Shown: piece by piece, positions 1 through 13,574 of the stretch | How the letters are laid out: each line of letters opens with the position of its first letter | Position numbering within the stretch: the stretch's first letter is position 1 | Assembly: GCA_000507305.1 (NCBI GenBank) | Contig: DF239033.1 | Location: forward strand, 124,001 to 188,000 | Reading direction: 5' to 3' | Length of the DNA stretch: 64,000 bases | DNA from: Breviolum minutum Mf 1.05b.01 | Lineage: Eukaryota; Sar; Dinophyceae; Suessiales; Symbiodiniaceae | Program-made: the position numbers and the translations under genes | The notes under the pieces: model-generated | Databases searched by the model: none | Seen by the model: the letters and a program-made list of their open reading frames with translations, nothing else | Told to the model about the DNA's origin: nothing

Positions 1-1533
1 CAGGGCGAAACTCTTCAGCCCATTATGTGGTCGATGAACATGAGGCATTCCCCAATGAAGATGGACAGTTGATGTGTAGGTTCTTTCAAGTATTGGATCA
101 GTTCTTTAGTTTTTAGCTTTTGTTTTTGGAAACTCTATCTATTTGCAACTTGCATAATTAATTTGAGTGATTGTAAGATGATCCAAGTTCGATTTACACA
201 TGGAAGTAATAGATACGTGTTACTTTCGATTTCTAATGCTCAATAATATAAGTAATGGCAATATCATTGAATTTCCAGAAAGCTTCATTGATTCGTCGCC
301 ATTTGTGGCCTGAATTTCTTGGCGTCCCTTTTTTAAATCGCATCACACTTGGTGGAGATGCCAACCTGGGCTGGGCGACCAGCACCCCACCGGTTGGAGT
401 GGAGCGGCAACGCAACAGTCTGTAGATTATGATGAACATATGTTGTCCTTGATTGACATTGACTACAGGAAGTATATTTGTATATATTCTTTATACATGA
501 TATGGATATGGATTGCTGTAAATTATATGTAATGAGGTTGCATCATTTCGAAAACTACCGCATAATATGTCACAAAGGTCACATGCAATGTAACATCAAT
601 GAATGACATTGACCGAAGAAGAAAGTGCAATATGTTGAAAACTGCCAGTGCGGTGCAACATGATCAAACACACATACATACATATATATGCATATATAAA
701 TATATTTTTATTCATGAATATATAAAATAAATGCAGATTGAACATAAATTGTATACTTACCGTAACGTAGCATACCATAAACCCACTCAACAATTACCAT
801 TTTGTTACCTTTATCCGAGTGGTGGCTGGCAGCCTTGGATAATGAATCTTCCAATGAGCAACGTCCAAATGGATGGACCTACACGAAGTGTGGCTCATCC
901 AAACCAGCGGTCCATGAGACTTGGCCAGATGTCTGGCTTTCATTATATTCATTCGATTGCACCAATGATTTGCAGAAGGTCAGTGTGTCTACCTTGTTAT
1001 ATCCGTGATATCTTTTATCTTATAGATTCATAGTACACTTGCCTTGGACCCCAACTTGTTGCATCTTGTTCCTGCTTCAAAGGCCGCTAAAAGCGTCCGA
1101 AGCACAGAGGCCACAAACAGTGGCAAATTGCTTTTTTTTTGGTGTCGGCCTTCGCCAATCACAAGCGTTATGCAGGCCAATGCCATAGAACCTGAGCTGC
1201 CTGAAGCGATGCGTGTTTGTTGGAATGGATGTATTTAGAATATTCTCAAAGATACTCAAAGGCATCTAAGGACCTACAAGTTCTCTTTGGTTGTATTGTG
1301 ATAGTGTTTTGTTTTCTGAGATCATTAGGTGAGGGGTGTTGCTTCATTGTGTGCGTGCTACAGTACTAAGGCACTAGTGTCATCTACACTCGGCAGAGCC
1401 AAGAAAAGGTGCGCCTAGGTATTCAGATTTTTTTCAGCTGCTTCATGAACTCGCTTCAGCCTTGCTACATGTCAGTTTTCATACCAAAGAACGCCGGTCG
1501 TGGGACCAAACGATCCATCAAATGCATTCCTGA
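1..1533 (+). CDS. Unrecognised multi-exon gene, 3' part
   Basis: Five exon-like segments follow each other on the + strand. They are about 1-68 (reading GRNSSAHYVVDEHEAFPNED), 279-398 (after TTTCCAG; contains RRHLWPEFLGVPFLNRI), 820-978 (159 bases, donor GTCAGT; begins WWLAALDNE and contains PNGWTYTKCG), about 1172-1229 (ANAIEPELPEAMRVCWN) and 1438-1533 (after TTTTTTTCAG; LLHELASALLHVSFHTKERR, ending in TGA). Exons 279-398 and 820-978 join in phase 0 through a GT donor at 399. I do not recognise the family. No signal peptide or membrane segment is visible in the part present; the 5' end lies outside the window. Assignment of all five segments to one gene is inferred from strand, spacing and open frames. 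Confidence 0.45.
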
Positions 1534-1828
1534 ATCATTTATGTAAATGCTCGCAGTTTCAAATTTTCAAGAAGTTCATTGATGATTGAAAATAAAGGAG
1601 TACACTCCACAGCCCCATGGTAGCCATTTTAACAATGCAAAGCCTTTCGTTGCTGCAAGCCTTGCAACTTCTAGGCGACCTTACATGTTCACTAGGTCAC
1701 CGTGATAGCCGTTTCAATCATGTACATATATGATGTATATGAAATGTATTTTAATGTATTTTTACATAGAAGGGTCACACGGAAATCAAGCTCTTCTGAC
1801 AAAGCACTTTGTTTCCAATCTTTTCTCA

Positions 1829-4760
1829 TGACTGACCCAGCGTTGCTGTCGCAGACGAAAGATGTGGCTGAGAGGCAGGGAATGAGCAAACTAATTCCAG
1901 CTTGTACTTAAGATTCGCTAGGCCTTACACAGTCAAAACTGGATAGCAATCTTCTTGTAACACCTGTTCTTGGAAGTTGGACTTGGTGAGCATCTTGAAT
2001 GCCCTTGTCCTCACTCTGCAGGAAGCCTGACACGGAGCCGGCCATCCCAAGACCGAAGGAGATCAAGTAAGTGGGTTTGGCGCGAACACACCCAGGCAGA
2101 AAATGATATTTTATACATATATATATATAATTGACAAAGCCTGTCCCTTTCCTTCATTGATGGGATTGTGATCGTATTTGCAATATGTAGTTTATGTAGT
2201 ATATATTTTATCATATATACAGTATTTGTATAAATATGTCGTATATGTGTAAATACGTGCAACATATTGCCACATGTATATGCAATGTCCCATGACTACA
2301 GTGCATATAGAACATCCCTCACAAAACCGATGAGGAGCCCGAAGAGATGACCACCGAGGAGCGCTCGGAGTTTGCGGAGAAATGCAAAAACATCGGCAAT
2401 CGCGGTTTCCAGGCGCAGGACTTGGTAGGATTTTTCCTTGGACTTGGTGAAGGTCTAGTGACTGGTGTGGACAAGGTATAGAAGAAAAAGAGATGTGATG
2501 GATTTGGAGAAATCAATGCTCAAGCAGGTGATTTTTTTTTAGGGGCTCCCAACAGTGAGTGTTTTTTTTTGTCTCTTTACTAAATTTGATATGTTTTTTT
2601 TCTAAAAATCATTTTTTGTGTTTTCCCTGAAGCGCTTGAATTAGCATATCCACTGATGGTGTCCATCCCGCAAGGCCGGTGACTGGGATTATGCAGGGTT
2701 GGCCTACCAGGAGGGCATCAGATATCTTGAATCTCAGCTGACCGATGACCGCTCAACATCACAAGCAGTTAGGAAATTGTCAGCTGATGAGATCGAATAT
2801 GATCCAATAAAACTAGAGGCTTTTAAGATTTAAATCTGACAGAACTGAATTTAAGTCTTGCCATACTGGCTTGCAATAGCTTATACGAAGGTGTTCAGTC
2901 TTCAAGGTTCAAGGTGCTAACATGGACTTGCGGGTATGACTTGTCTTTGGAACACCAAGGAATTTGTCCCTCATGATCCACAGATGCAGCCGTTGCCTAG
3001 TGACCATGGGGGTCAGCACCACTTAGAGAAAGACATGGCCTTGGCAGTCACTATCTTCAGCAATTTGGCCGCAACGCTCCTGCACCTTGGCTGACGTAGT
3101 CCGTTGGCCACTTTCAAGATGTGAAGATTGCACGCGTGCGGCCGCTATTTATTCTTGTTTTTTTTGGTGCAGGCCGGCAGGCTTGTTTATGTTGTACAAC
3201 CTCACGGTTTAGTATTTATGTACTGTAATACTGTACACGCAGGTGATTTGAAGAAGCCCTGTAACTTCTTTCAGTACCAAGAGCCAGCTGTGAAGTTCTT
3301 AGGAAGATGGATGAGCCCATGGATGCTTTGGAGTATGCAGAGAAAGCCCTTCGCTTTGATCCAAAACACGTCACTCGGAGCAAAGCTTCAAATGTGGGCA
3401 TCCATTGCATTTCATAGCTTTGTGTGGAAATATCAAGCGAGGACAAACCTTCATAGTTGTGAAGTTGTGACATGTGTGATAACGACAAAATGCAAGCTAT
3501 ATATGTTGGGAAGACAGGACATTGGTGGTTGATTGTGTGTTGTAGTCAGATCAGGATGCGTAGCAGATAATCATATGCCATCCTGCGTAGTTACACATGC
3601 ATGCACGCTCCATGTTTATCCGAAAGACAAATTATCCAACAACTTGAAGACTCAGTTTTTTGTGAGTTCTCCTTCCAGCAGGTGAAATCACTATTTCGTC
3701 GAGGGCAAGCTCATCTAGCCCTCGGCAATTTCGCGGCTGTAACTGAGACGCTCGGTTGTTGCGGAGTTGTCACCAGACACCAGACTTCTTGAAAAATTCT
3801 GGGATATCCTGCCACTGTGGTAGCACAGCTAAGTATCAACATGGTAATACTATATAATACTACAGTCTACTATGAATATTGCTAGCATTGATGATGATGT
3901 TAGTGTTGTCATTTTGATGCTGTTGCATGGCAACTTCTTGTGCAAGACACAGCTAGGTGTATACGAATCATTATGGAAAAATGGAGATGCCACTGCCACT
4001 TGCCATGGTTCTGCTGGTGGGCTGAGGACGGCCAAGGAATTGGAGTTCTACCAAGAGCAGGAAGCAGCGACGCTAAACGCATGAACTTGATCATGAATTC
4101 TGTACTCTTGTAGATGTAGTAAGCAGGGGCAATAAACCGGCGCAGTATACCATGAAGGACATAGATGTCCCGGTAAATAATACATGAACCATATTATATG
4201 TCCTGCATTTATATACATTGATAAGAAAGCCATTCGTGTGCGCAATGGCTTCATCATCGATTTGGGTGCGTGGCTTGTCCTTTCTCGTTTTCTTTTTGTT
4301 GTGGTCATTTTAGTGATTTTTGGTGTAGCTGAGGAATCTCAGAAAGCTGGCAGAGCGCGGCTCTGCAGAAGCAAAGAGAAAGGAGTTGCTTGGCACCAAG
4401 GTGCAGGGCGGTCAAGACGCAAACAATTCGATCTGCAAAGACAAAGATATGAAGGGCTGAAAATCAACATGAACAATGAAGGCATCAAAAATGGAGCGCA
4501 GCCGCTCCATTTGGTGCGTTTGGTCAGAAAATGTCCTAACATCCCTGCTCCATGCAGCAACCCTTATTACTTATACTTATTACCTACTTGTAAGCCAAAA
4601 GTTTGCTATTTTGAGTTGCTAGCTTGTAGTCTCCCTATGAAAGGGTTTCTTAGTTTGGGGGCCCTAGAAATTCCAAACCACCAACAGGTGATATCACCTT
4701 TGTCGGTTTAACGACGGTTTGCTCAGGAAGGCGCTGTTTGCCAAGATGATGAGCTCATAA
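1829..4760 (+). CDS. TPR co-chaperone-like protein (multi-exon)
   Basis: Predicted tetratricopeptide-repeat protein of the FKBP/AIP/TTC4 co-chaperone style, which usually clamps the C-terminal tails of Hsp70/Hsp90. Exons: possibly 1829-1897 (MTDPALLSQTKDVAERQ), about 2022-2067, 2311-2424 (MTTEERSEFAEKCKNIGN), from 2675 (AGDWDYAGLAYQEGIRYLES), about 3009-3088 (IFSNLAATLLHL), about 3286-3381 (MDALEYAEKALRFDPKHV), from 3682 (SLFRRGQAHLALGNFAAVT), about 4030-4060 (LRTAKELE), 4334-4402 (LRKLAERGSAEAKRKELL) and 4727-4760 (KALFAKMMSS then TAA). The alternating helices with the A-L-x-LDP-like spacing and the lysine-rich FAKMM tail match TPR co-chaperones. The 4403 intron starts with GC (GCAGGG); that choice restores frame into the last exon. 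The first exon and the joint between 2067 and 2311 do not phase cleanly, so the 5' end is uncertain. No FKBP catalytic domain is visible. Confidence 0.65.
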
Positions 4761-5484
4761 GAAGCAGAACCTGTGCGGTTGTGCGAGCAGAGACTCTAGC
4801 AATGGCATTTGGATACTTGCCAATTGAAAATGCAACAGCAACTTCAATCGATTAAAGGCGGTGATTTGTTTCCTGGTTGTCTTTGCAATTATTTCATGTT
4901 TGTACCAACAATGAATAACAACGATTTACTGACTGTAAAGAAGAGGACAAATGATTTCAAAAAGACACCTGCATCTACACAGATACATTGAGTCCATTTA
5001 TTTTGCCTATTGTTTTGGCTCCAGCTTGAATTCTGGGAGCGCCGTTCAATTTGTTCGTTTGCTGCTTGGGCATTGTTCGGCTTCCAGGTTCACGCCGGGT
5101 GCTTCAGATTCAGTCTTAATGCCTTCGTGACGTAGATGCAGCTGGAAGATGGTAGAAACTGCTTTGGCCGGCACTAATGGTAGAATCAAGCCTTTCGCAT
5201 GTGCGTGTGTGTGAGCTCTATTTGGCTACGGATTATCATCATGACATCATGTGAAGAGTGATTGCTGTGATTTGCTGTGCATATATACGCTTAGTAAATC
5301 TTAGTAAGATGTTTTCCGATCAGTTTTTGCATGTTAGTAGCACGACAGCACATTGTTCTACACCGTCAGCTTCAAAGTTTTTTTCGTCATTTGTCCCACC
5401 TCCCCAACTGTTGAAGATATCAGCCTGCCTACTCTTGACTCCTTTGACTTCGGTTTCTACTGTCTCCTCGTATCCATTCGTGCC

Positions 5485-7481
5485 ATGGTGTCCGCGGATC
5501 TCACCCTCTACACAGTCTTGGGCGTCAGCCGTCATGCCACCGATGCACAAATCCGTGCAGCTTATCGCCTGCGGGCTTTGGCCACACATCCAGACAAGGG
5601 TGGCAACGAAGAAGAGTTTCTGAAGGCCAGTTGGTTTTCTTGAAGTTCCTTGTAGATCTTGTAGCAGATGAACTATCTCAGGTCTGGTAGAGTCAGAGGT
5701 TTGTGGACTTTGGTCAGGTAGAGGTTTTCCACTGTTTTGCCATGCTGTCAGGTCGTGGAAGCCTTTGAGATTCTATCAGATCTCAGGAAACGACACAAGC
5801 TGCCCGGCCGCGATAGAATGGTTGATTGTGGGCTGCTGTTGATTCAGAAGGTGGTTCTGATGCAAGTCATCGTCATGTGTGACAGCCCCAGCAGGAATTC
5901 AACAACTGTCCTGCTATAAAGACGAGATGTTGCCCAATGCTGTCAACGTGCTTCCCCAGGGGGATGGTCTTTTGTTGCACCAGACATAGCCTTCTTTGCT
6001 TCTTAGTCTTTCTCTTCGTTTTGAGTTCACTAGTCCGCCTCCTTGGTAAAATCACATAATCATGCACATTATTCTGATACTCATTGAGACAGTTGTTCTG
6101 GTTTCCAGCGGATACAGTAGTTGTTTCGCCTTGTTTGTTTTACGGATTTGGTTGGTCTCAGAGACAATCTGATCAGGGAATCTTTGATGATGATTTTGCG
6201 ATTTGTTCCTTCGTCCTCCCGTTACCTTGCTAATGGGGTATGTTCTGGCAGTAAGAAGATGTTCCGAGTCCGTTGTGTATCTCTCACAGAGGTGTGTCAG
6301 CTGATGTTTGCCGAACACCATGTTTCTGTTAGATCTAGTGGTTGTGGCAATAATTCGAGTTTCGTTATATGATGGCAATGCCCATGCTCCTGAGCTGGCG
6401 GTCGGTTCGGCCTGTGCTAAGGTACGATGAAGATTTGCACAGAACTGGGAGTCAAGATGGACGGCACCAGCACCAGGATGCCTTTTTGATACGGATCACT
6501 GATATCTCTTTGGAAATGGAGAGTGTGGAGCTGTCATTGCTTAGTGGTATGAGTGTGTCTTAAAAAGGATCGGAGGCTGTGAACTCTGGCAAGGTTTCCT
6601 ATCAAAAAACAAATTTTGTTTCTTCTTCGAGATTTGTGTTAAAAAGATCTGAAAGCCATCCATAAGTGAATCCATGAGGTCCATAAGAATTACTTTTGAG
6701 ACCTTGCCTACCATTCTCCACGGTTGAACATAAATCAATTGCCATCAGGACACGTCTTCGGCCGCTGCGGTAAAGGCGGATACCTTTGGCCTTCCGGACT
6801 TGGGCAAGACTGATCCCAATCAGCAGCCGGTGGAGGGCTGGAGCGCTACGGAAGAGACGCAACGTGCCAAAGTTTTGTGGTTGGAATTGTTGGAGAAGCC
6901 CATCTCCCAGCGGAAGGTAGGGCATGGGAGTGGATGTTGGGAGGAATTGAAGATGGATATAGATGGATATGATATTTTGAGTTTTGACATGCATCTCATG
7001 TTTCAAGGTCTGTTGCTTGTTGTCTCTTTTCACATTTGCTGTAATGTTGTAACCGTGTTTTCTGCCACTCGCTGCTCTTGCCCCCTGGATGAGTCCGAAG
7101 CATGATCAGAAGAGACAAGAGAGTAATCATCGAGGGAGACCATTAGATTGAAAGGAGAATACACGCATTAATGGACTTCTAGAATCAAGAGTCCAATCAA
7201 TCAAATATGGGTATTGCCCGATGGTATTTCCGCCCTTCTGCTAGACCTTCACTATATACTTTAGCCACACCATACTCCAGATCTCTACTGTATCAGATGG
7301 GGGAAAAAAACCTTAAGAAAATCGCATGCCCAGTGGCCATCACCACTCCAATGTGCAAGCGGCAAGCGCAAGGAGCATTTGCAGACTCTCAGCTGCCGTA
7401 CTGCGGAGGTTTTGTTGACCTTCGCTCGAGCGCAATTTCGTGGAGCTCCTGTGGTAGCAGGGCCTGGAGCTCCACAGGACG
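5485..7481 (+). CDS. DnaJ (J-domain) protein, multi-exon
   Basis: Hsp40-type co-chaperone; the J domain stimulates the ATPase of Hsp70. Exon 1 is 5485-5625 and starts at an ATG giving MVSADLTLYTVLGVSRHATD; the invariant HPD triplet is at 5587-5595, followed by KGGNEEEFLK. Exon 2 starts at 5752 after TGTCAG and continues VVEAFEILSDLRKRHK, exactly the end of a J domain. The joining intron starts with GC (5626) and ends in AG. Further exons in open frame are 6749-6916 (contains GLPDLGKTDPNQQPVEGW, donor GTAGGG) and 7297-7481 (contains AEVLLTFARAQFRGAPVV). The J domain is N-terminal and complete to helix IV; no G/F-rich region or zinc-finger CxxCxGxG repeats are seen, so this is a type C J protein. 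The link of the last two exons to the J domain is by position only. Confidence 0.65.
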
Positions 7482-8302
7482 GTCTTGATATATCCTGATA
7501 TGAGATGATATATGATGCATCAAACAAGGTGGGAGGTTGAGAACCGTTCAACTAGTATTTATTACTTCATTCATATCATAGTGATTATGATAGATTGACA
7601 TTGATTAGTGATGCATTATTTGCAAGTATGCAGCTTTGCATCAATTTGGCGTCTATGAAGGGTCTCTATATCGCAGTACCTTCTTCACGCAGCATGAGAG
7701 TATTCAGCCATGACATGCAGAGGATTGCGGAAATGCCCTGCTCGCTTCGGGTCCCGAGGTGCTGAGGGGGGGGAAAGTTGGACCGATTGATACCTTTATC
7801 CAAGCAAACCACCTGATTCTGTGGTTTCCATGTTTTTTGGAGTCTTCAAGAGTTTAACAAGTAGCTGCAATTACCTTGTCTGGGATGGTTTTGATAAGTT
7901 TTGGTGAAATGTGACATGCGAAAGCCCATCAAACTCAATAGTATAACTCAAAGTGTATCAGATCTAAAATTGAGCCTATCTATTTCAAATATTTTCAGAT
8001 TTGAAATTCCGCTAAACTATATACCCAACCAAATGACTCCTGGGTTTTTGGGGGTTGATCGTGTCAGGCCCCTGATTCCAAACGTGCCAAGTTGGATGGG
8101 CCGCGAGGGTCAAAGCCTTGAATCATTGGGTCTGTAGTCATTGCGTGGAGTGACGGATGTGTGATGTATGAGTCCTATGATATCGTGATGTACATCAGCA
8201 TATTACTTGAACTTGTATGAATGAAGATTATTATGCGCTGCTACTGTTTAGAGTGATATCATGTTTGAGAGGGTTTGAAAAGGCAAGACATGAAACACTT
8301 TG

Positions 8303-10635
8303 AGTCCTCACAACTGGCTGAGGTGCTTTGCCCGTGGCTCCCGGGCCCATGTTTGTCTCCATCGGCTAAAGGTGTGCACAGGTGCCTCCGAGGATTTATC
8401 GGAAGCCATCAATTGGCACATCCTCTTGGTGAGAGTGAAGCAACTGTTGCTTGGTTGCAGGCTTTGGGACGCTGGAAAAGGTGGGACAATGTAGAAAAAC
8501 GGGACTGTTTTTGTCACAAATTTGGTGAGAATCATGCGATCTGATGGGCATTCCAGCCCACGATGATCATTTTCAGATTTGACTCCCTTGCCCCGTTGTC
8601 GCCCAAATTGGTTCCAACCGCAGTTTTGATGAGCGGATCGTTGGCAATACCTTCCCTGCAGCAGTGCGGCACAGTGTGCAGACTGCTATGTCAGAGGCCA
8701 GTGGTCATCGGACCTTTGCAAAGCCCACACCATCCATGTGTAACACTGTTTACCGGCAATTGAATCATTCTAGAATCCTAGAATCATACTATGGGTCAAT
8801 GAAAAATTTGTGAACAATGCTGCATGTGGATGGTTTGGGAAACATGGTAAATTTTCCGATTTGTTTTATTAGTTTGGGAGATCTTGACCTCACGCTGACC
8901 TACCTCTCAACCATGAGGCTTTAAGAATAGGCCTCATAATAATCCTTAATTAAGGAACTATTGCCCCAGGGTCTTCGTCTCACAAAGAGCCATTTCCACG
9001 CGCAGTGCCGCACTCACGCCACTGCACTTTGCCTAAACACCCAAGGTCAAAGTGATCCGCGGCTGCGTTTCGTGACCGAATGCACCGTAGATTCAGAGGT
9101 GTTGTACTTTGACTGCAGCTTCAATTTTGCATGCTTCTTGATGTCCGAATGTAGGAAATAGACATCCAAATGTATATTGCATGCCTTTTAAAATCTTATG
9201 GTTTCCTTAGGATGATGGTGGCCGACTGCAACACTTGCAGATTGTATGTCAAGCAGCATTGATTCACCAGTGTGTATGTCAACCATCAAACAAACCAACA
9301 TTCAACAGTATGTTGAGAATTTCTGCCCATCTCGATGAGGTTTACACCTGTGAGCTGGGACTTGGAGGTAGCTTTGCGCCAAAACCAGGAGCTGCTGAGC
9401 AATACAAAGTGGCATGTTTTGGTTGTCCTTTTTTCCAGGATGCCCCCCAACATACCCCAGACCTTAAATCAAGAGTTTGGGGGGGTTGGGGAGGGCTGGG
9501 GTATATTCCGGAGGTATATTGGCGCCTTCTTACAGAGTACCTCTTGATGTCTCATACTGTAATGGTTTGCCATTCACCAACCGTGGTGCTTGAAGTTGCC
9601 CAAGGTTAACGGCATTGCTGGATCAGGGTGCTCCTCGGGCAAAGCTGGTGGAGACGATTGGACATATGGTGGCAGCTTCCCAGGCATCATGGCATCAAAG
9701 ATCTGGGCAGAAACCATGGCCAGTACACAAAGTGACTGATTGGATTTGGATTGTTTCATTTGATGTGCAGTGGATCCGTGGATAGTATTGTAATATTTAC
9801 GTGTACGATATCATTCTTGGATCTGTGTATGTATAATATGTGTGTGTGCTTGAACACCCAGCATTTGTTTGTTGTGTCAATTGTTTCACTCGTCCTATTT
9901 TCTGTTCTGTTACCTTTTCCTTGACCACCATGGCGAATACACCGTGGGCCAAAGGCAGCTGAAGTTGAGCAACGAGCGTTGATTGAAGAGCTGGACATTG
10001 GGTTGGACAGTGGTGTTTTTGTTGAGTATTTTTGCAATCGAGAAGTTCGGCTGGAGCCATCAGTTTACTTGTTCACCAGTTTATCCGTGACTTAGCATTA
10101 GAATTCATGGTTGAGATCATTCAACATTACTACCCTTTGAGCTAAGTACGTCACAGTATACTTCCATGTCGCACCGTAGTGACTAGTATATCATTCTAAC
10201 ATTACAGGCATTTTTTATTACTTCCAGCATTGCCGACGTACAGCCACTGTCGGAGCAACATGGAGACACTATAGACACTAGACCATTATTGGTGATGAGA
10301 TAATATGAGGTTGCTCATATTTTTCCATTGTTTCCAGTTGTTTGAACCAACAAATCTAGAGATTGAAGGTGTTCCATTCGCAGCAGGAACATCACATTTT
10401 CACCTTCCGAAAGCTCCTGCGTTGGCGCGGTGGTACTCGTCCTGCAGGGGTCAATGCCAGCCTGAGCCCTTAAGCTGCATCATTAGGGGTAAAGGTTGCA
10501 CGCAATATTGCGTGATCTTTCAAGAAACCATCTCTGGCAGAAAGCTCAATAGGCTCACATATCTATGGGATGCTAATATGAATGTTTTTTTAATGGTGCA
10601 GGGATGTCCGGTACGTATAGCACATGACTGGTACC

Positions 10636-10666
<31 letters not shown>

Positions 10667-10667
10667 C

Positions 10668-10721
<54 letters not shown>

Positions 10722-10749
10722 CGACACAATGATGACACAATGATGACAC

Positions 10750-10801
<52 letters not shown>

Positions 10802-10830
10802 GTTGATGGTTGGCGGTTGGTGGTTGGTGT

Positions 10831-10869
<39 letters not shown>

Positions 10870-12265
10870 CGATGATGATGATGATGATGATGATGATGAT
10901 ACAGATGCATGTAGCTTATGGATCATGAATTTCGCACCAGCACACAAGGTTGAACCATTGTTGGACAGATCACACATCGGTTCAAGTCAGCATGAAAGAA
11001 GTCGTTTGATTTGGACTTGTGTATGTTATAAATGCACTTACAGGAATTTCCCCGGCTTTGTATGTCAATGTCACCCTTTCTTCAGGTTCAGAATGTGAAT
11101 CTATGAGGAAACCCCTGCCCTTTTCAAACCGCAGGTCAAGTGGTTGGACCCAGCTTTTGGGGTGACAAAGGCCACTTTTGGGCGTCAGAACGGAGGGGCG
11201 CCAAACCTAGTTTCCAAGGATGCAAAAGGTTGATGTTTGATGATGATTGATGATATTTGCAAATGGCTGGGGGGTAGGTGTCAAATTGATCTTTTCCGCG
11301 GAACTTGCATCATGACCTGCCTAGGATGGTGATACATGACACGTTCAAAAGCTTAAGTGATTTCCAATGGGACTTCGTGTCACAACTGGAATACAATTAT
11401 TATTGTTGGAATGATGAGATGATCACTGTCACAAATACAGCTGACCACAGTAATATACCTAGTGACCTAGGTATAGAGACTATTTACCAACTATCAACAG
11501 TGTGGAACCACCTGGTGGTCGGAATGGCCTCCCCCCCAAAGCCCCTGGAGGTGCTCCCCCGAGCACGGTGTCTGCCATGTGCTATGCAGAGCTTTGGCAT
11601 CAAAAGGCGCGTTTTTTTTTTTGCCAGAAAGGGGCCCTTTCCAATGAAGAAGTCTAAGAGTCTAAGTGGCAGGTGAAGAAATCTTAGAGATGTGCAGTGA
11701 TGTAGGTTATTGTCATGTTCTTATTGAACATGTGCATTATTGATGTTGGTGAATGGAACCGGTTGCAACCATGTTGCACAGATCTGAAGTGGGGAATGGT
11801 CTGATTGTCCGGACCTCTAAGCCAGGCTGCAGGCTTAGAGCCTTTGTGTCGCGGTCCACGTCGCCGGCGGCAGGATGAGGACCGGGAGCAGTTTAGCAGT
11901 TTAGCATTGCAATGGTCTTCCTGAAAAAACACTTGATGCGTTGTGTAAGTTGTATGGGTCAGAGGATGATATGTCAGCAAGGTAGACAGGAATAGGATTT
12001 GCGAGCTTCATTTACGCTGAGTCGTTTGGAAATAGTGAAGGATAGTGAAGTGATTTTTGATGGGATTTCTGTTCCCCCTGCAAAACCGAGACTTGGTTGT
12101 GTAGGCCCTCAAAGACCTGGATGCTTTGCAGGCCGTCAAAGCATTTTTTCCACGCTTCATATATGACTGCCATGGCTTCATGTATGTTCATATTGGGGCC
12201 ATGCTGGCACCACAGGTGGCGCAATCCAAGGGCGGTGATGCCGCAGCAAGGGCAGAGGCCAAACG
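8303..12265 (+). CDS. Unrecognised multi-exon protein
   Basis: A series of open, AG-preceded segments on the + strand: about 8303-8428 (WLRCFARGSRAHVCLHRL, donor GTGAGA), about 8600-8744 (DERIVGNTFPAAVRHSV), 8970-9098 (129 bases, phase 0; ends FVTECTVDSE), about 9339-9413 (SWDLEVALRQNQELLSN), about 9605-9732 (ALLDQGAPRAKLVETIGHMV), about 9938-10012 (AAEVEQRALIEELDIGLDS), 10338-10449 (EIEGVPFAAGTSHFHLPK), 11135-11228 (WLDPAFGVTKATFGRQNGG), about 11523-11607 (APPSTVSAMCYAELWHQ) and 12105-12265 (DALQAVKAFFPRFIYDCHGF, donor GTCTCC). I recognise no domain. Some segments are helix-like, others loop-like. They may belong to one long protein or to two, and could even continue the J-domain gene upstream; nothing in the sequence decides this. 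Confidence 0.45.
10636..10900 (+). repeat. Compound trinucleotide microsatellite (CTG/ATG)n
   Basis: About 265 bases of CTG and ATG/GAT triplets, interrupted by short islands (for example near 10721-10750 and 10800-10831). It sits between coding segments and has no coding logic of its own: the reading frames through it give homopolymers of Met, Asp, His, Ser or Ile. It most likely lies in an intron. Confidence 0.95.
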
Positions 12266-13370
12266 GTCTCCTGGCGTGTGATGTATACAGACTCGCATTC
12301 GGATGTTTCACTAGGTCTTTATTCTGAGATCAGCATTTATCAAGAGATTGAGATCACAACGTCTGCAAAAAGTGACACTGCCTTTCAAAATCCATCGAAA
12401 TCTCATGATTGCCATGGGCCCAAGGGCAACGTAACAAACCAAGGCTATACGAAGAATCTCTGAGAGCTTTGCAACTCTGAGATGTGAAGATGGTGAAGGG
12501 TGAACTCCCCACGCGCCGTTTCGGCTGAGGGACTCTGCATCCCCGCCGCGGTGAAGTTGTTGACAGCTGGAGGATGAGATGACATGAAAAGAAATGAGAC
12601 GATGGCCACACCCTCCCAGGCCTTCGGCCATGTCGGGCCCGAAGGTGTGAAAGCTGGACGACCTGCGCAGCATTTTCACAACAAGTTAAGCGGAGATGGC
12701 CAATGAAACGACAAAATGATGCTGTTTTCTTGCGCTTGCCACACGTTTTGCTTCTGAGTATTTGTTGATGCCTACCTGCAAGCGTATCATGATGTATCAT
12801 GTCACGTCTATAAAGATCTCACTCCCATACCGGGTGCACACAGCCCGCAAAACTGTGACCTTATCCAGGCCTGCGCGACCCTAGGACGAACTTGCCAAGC
12901 ACTCGCCACAATGTTTACACTGTAAGGGGATGAATTTTGCTTCAAACATCCTAGGTTTGATGTTCTGTTTTCAGATCATTGTCATTGAATGTCATTGTTG
13001 CCGTACAATGGCACTGGGCTTTGAACTGGGACGGAATGTGTAGTGGGTGCTTTGTGAACTGTTAGCCAATATTTTTGACGATGGATGATGCCGACGAACT
13101 TTCCAACTCACGCTGAGGGTAGGCCGGTGACGTAGGATGCAGGTTCTCAGCAATGTTATGGGAAGTTTTCAGTGTCACAGTTCATTGATGTTGTTTTTCT
13201 TTTTGCCTGCTTGTATCAAAACCACTCCCAAACCGATAAATAATCTAAGACTCTCCAAACTTTAACAAATCTTTGCCTGCACAACCATGAGTAACATGAG
13301 TAACAAGATGGGATGGTGGGCCCTATCAGAACGCAAGCATACGGCATCACCAACCTGATAGAGTCTCATC

Positions 13371-13574
13371 ATGTGGCCTGGCCATGGCTTTGACGTCTCG
13401 TTGGGTCAAAGTACCGCATGTGCGACTGACAGCTGCGGTTACACCATCCACAACGACCGGCCTGGTCCCAGTCTCAGAGCAGCTGCCCTCGAAGAGTCGA
13501 CGCCCAGATGCCGTGGCCCTGCGACCAGCCGAGCCATTCGCAAAGCTACCGCCAGTACCGGTCAGTGAGACTTG
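13371..13574 (+). CDS. Exon with ambiguous frame, unrecognised
   Basis: This GC-richer stretch is open in two + frames. One frame starts at the ATG at 13371 (MWPGHGFDVSLGQSTACATD), the other at the ATG at 13384 (MALTSRWVKVPHVRLTAAV) and runs into a consensus donor GTAAGT at 13575. It may be the first exon of the helical-repeat gene that follows, as it is the first convincing coding stretch after about 1.1 kb of non-coding DNA. No domain is recognised; which frame is used cannot be decided by eye. Confidence 0.4.

Noticed and set aside
1620-1630. GTAGCCATTTT, eleven bases of the spliced leader
   Set aside because: No intronless gene follows and the next leader bases do not match; a chance hit is likely in 64 kb.
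10573-11098. Long open frames of poly-Met, poly-Asp, poly-Ser, poly-His and poly-Ile on both strands
   Set aside because: They are translations of the CTG/ATG microsatellite and need no coding function.
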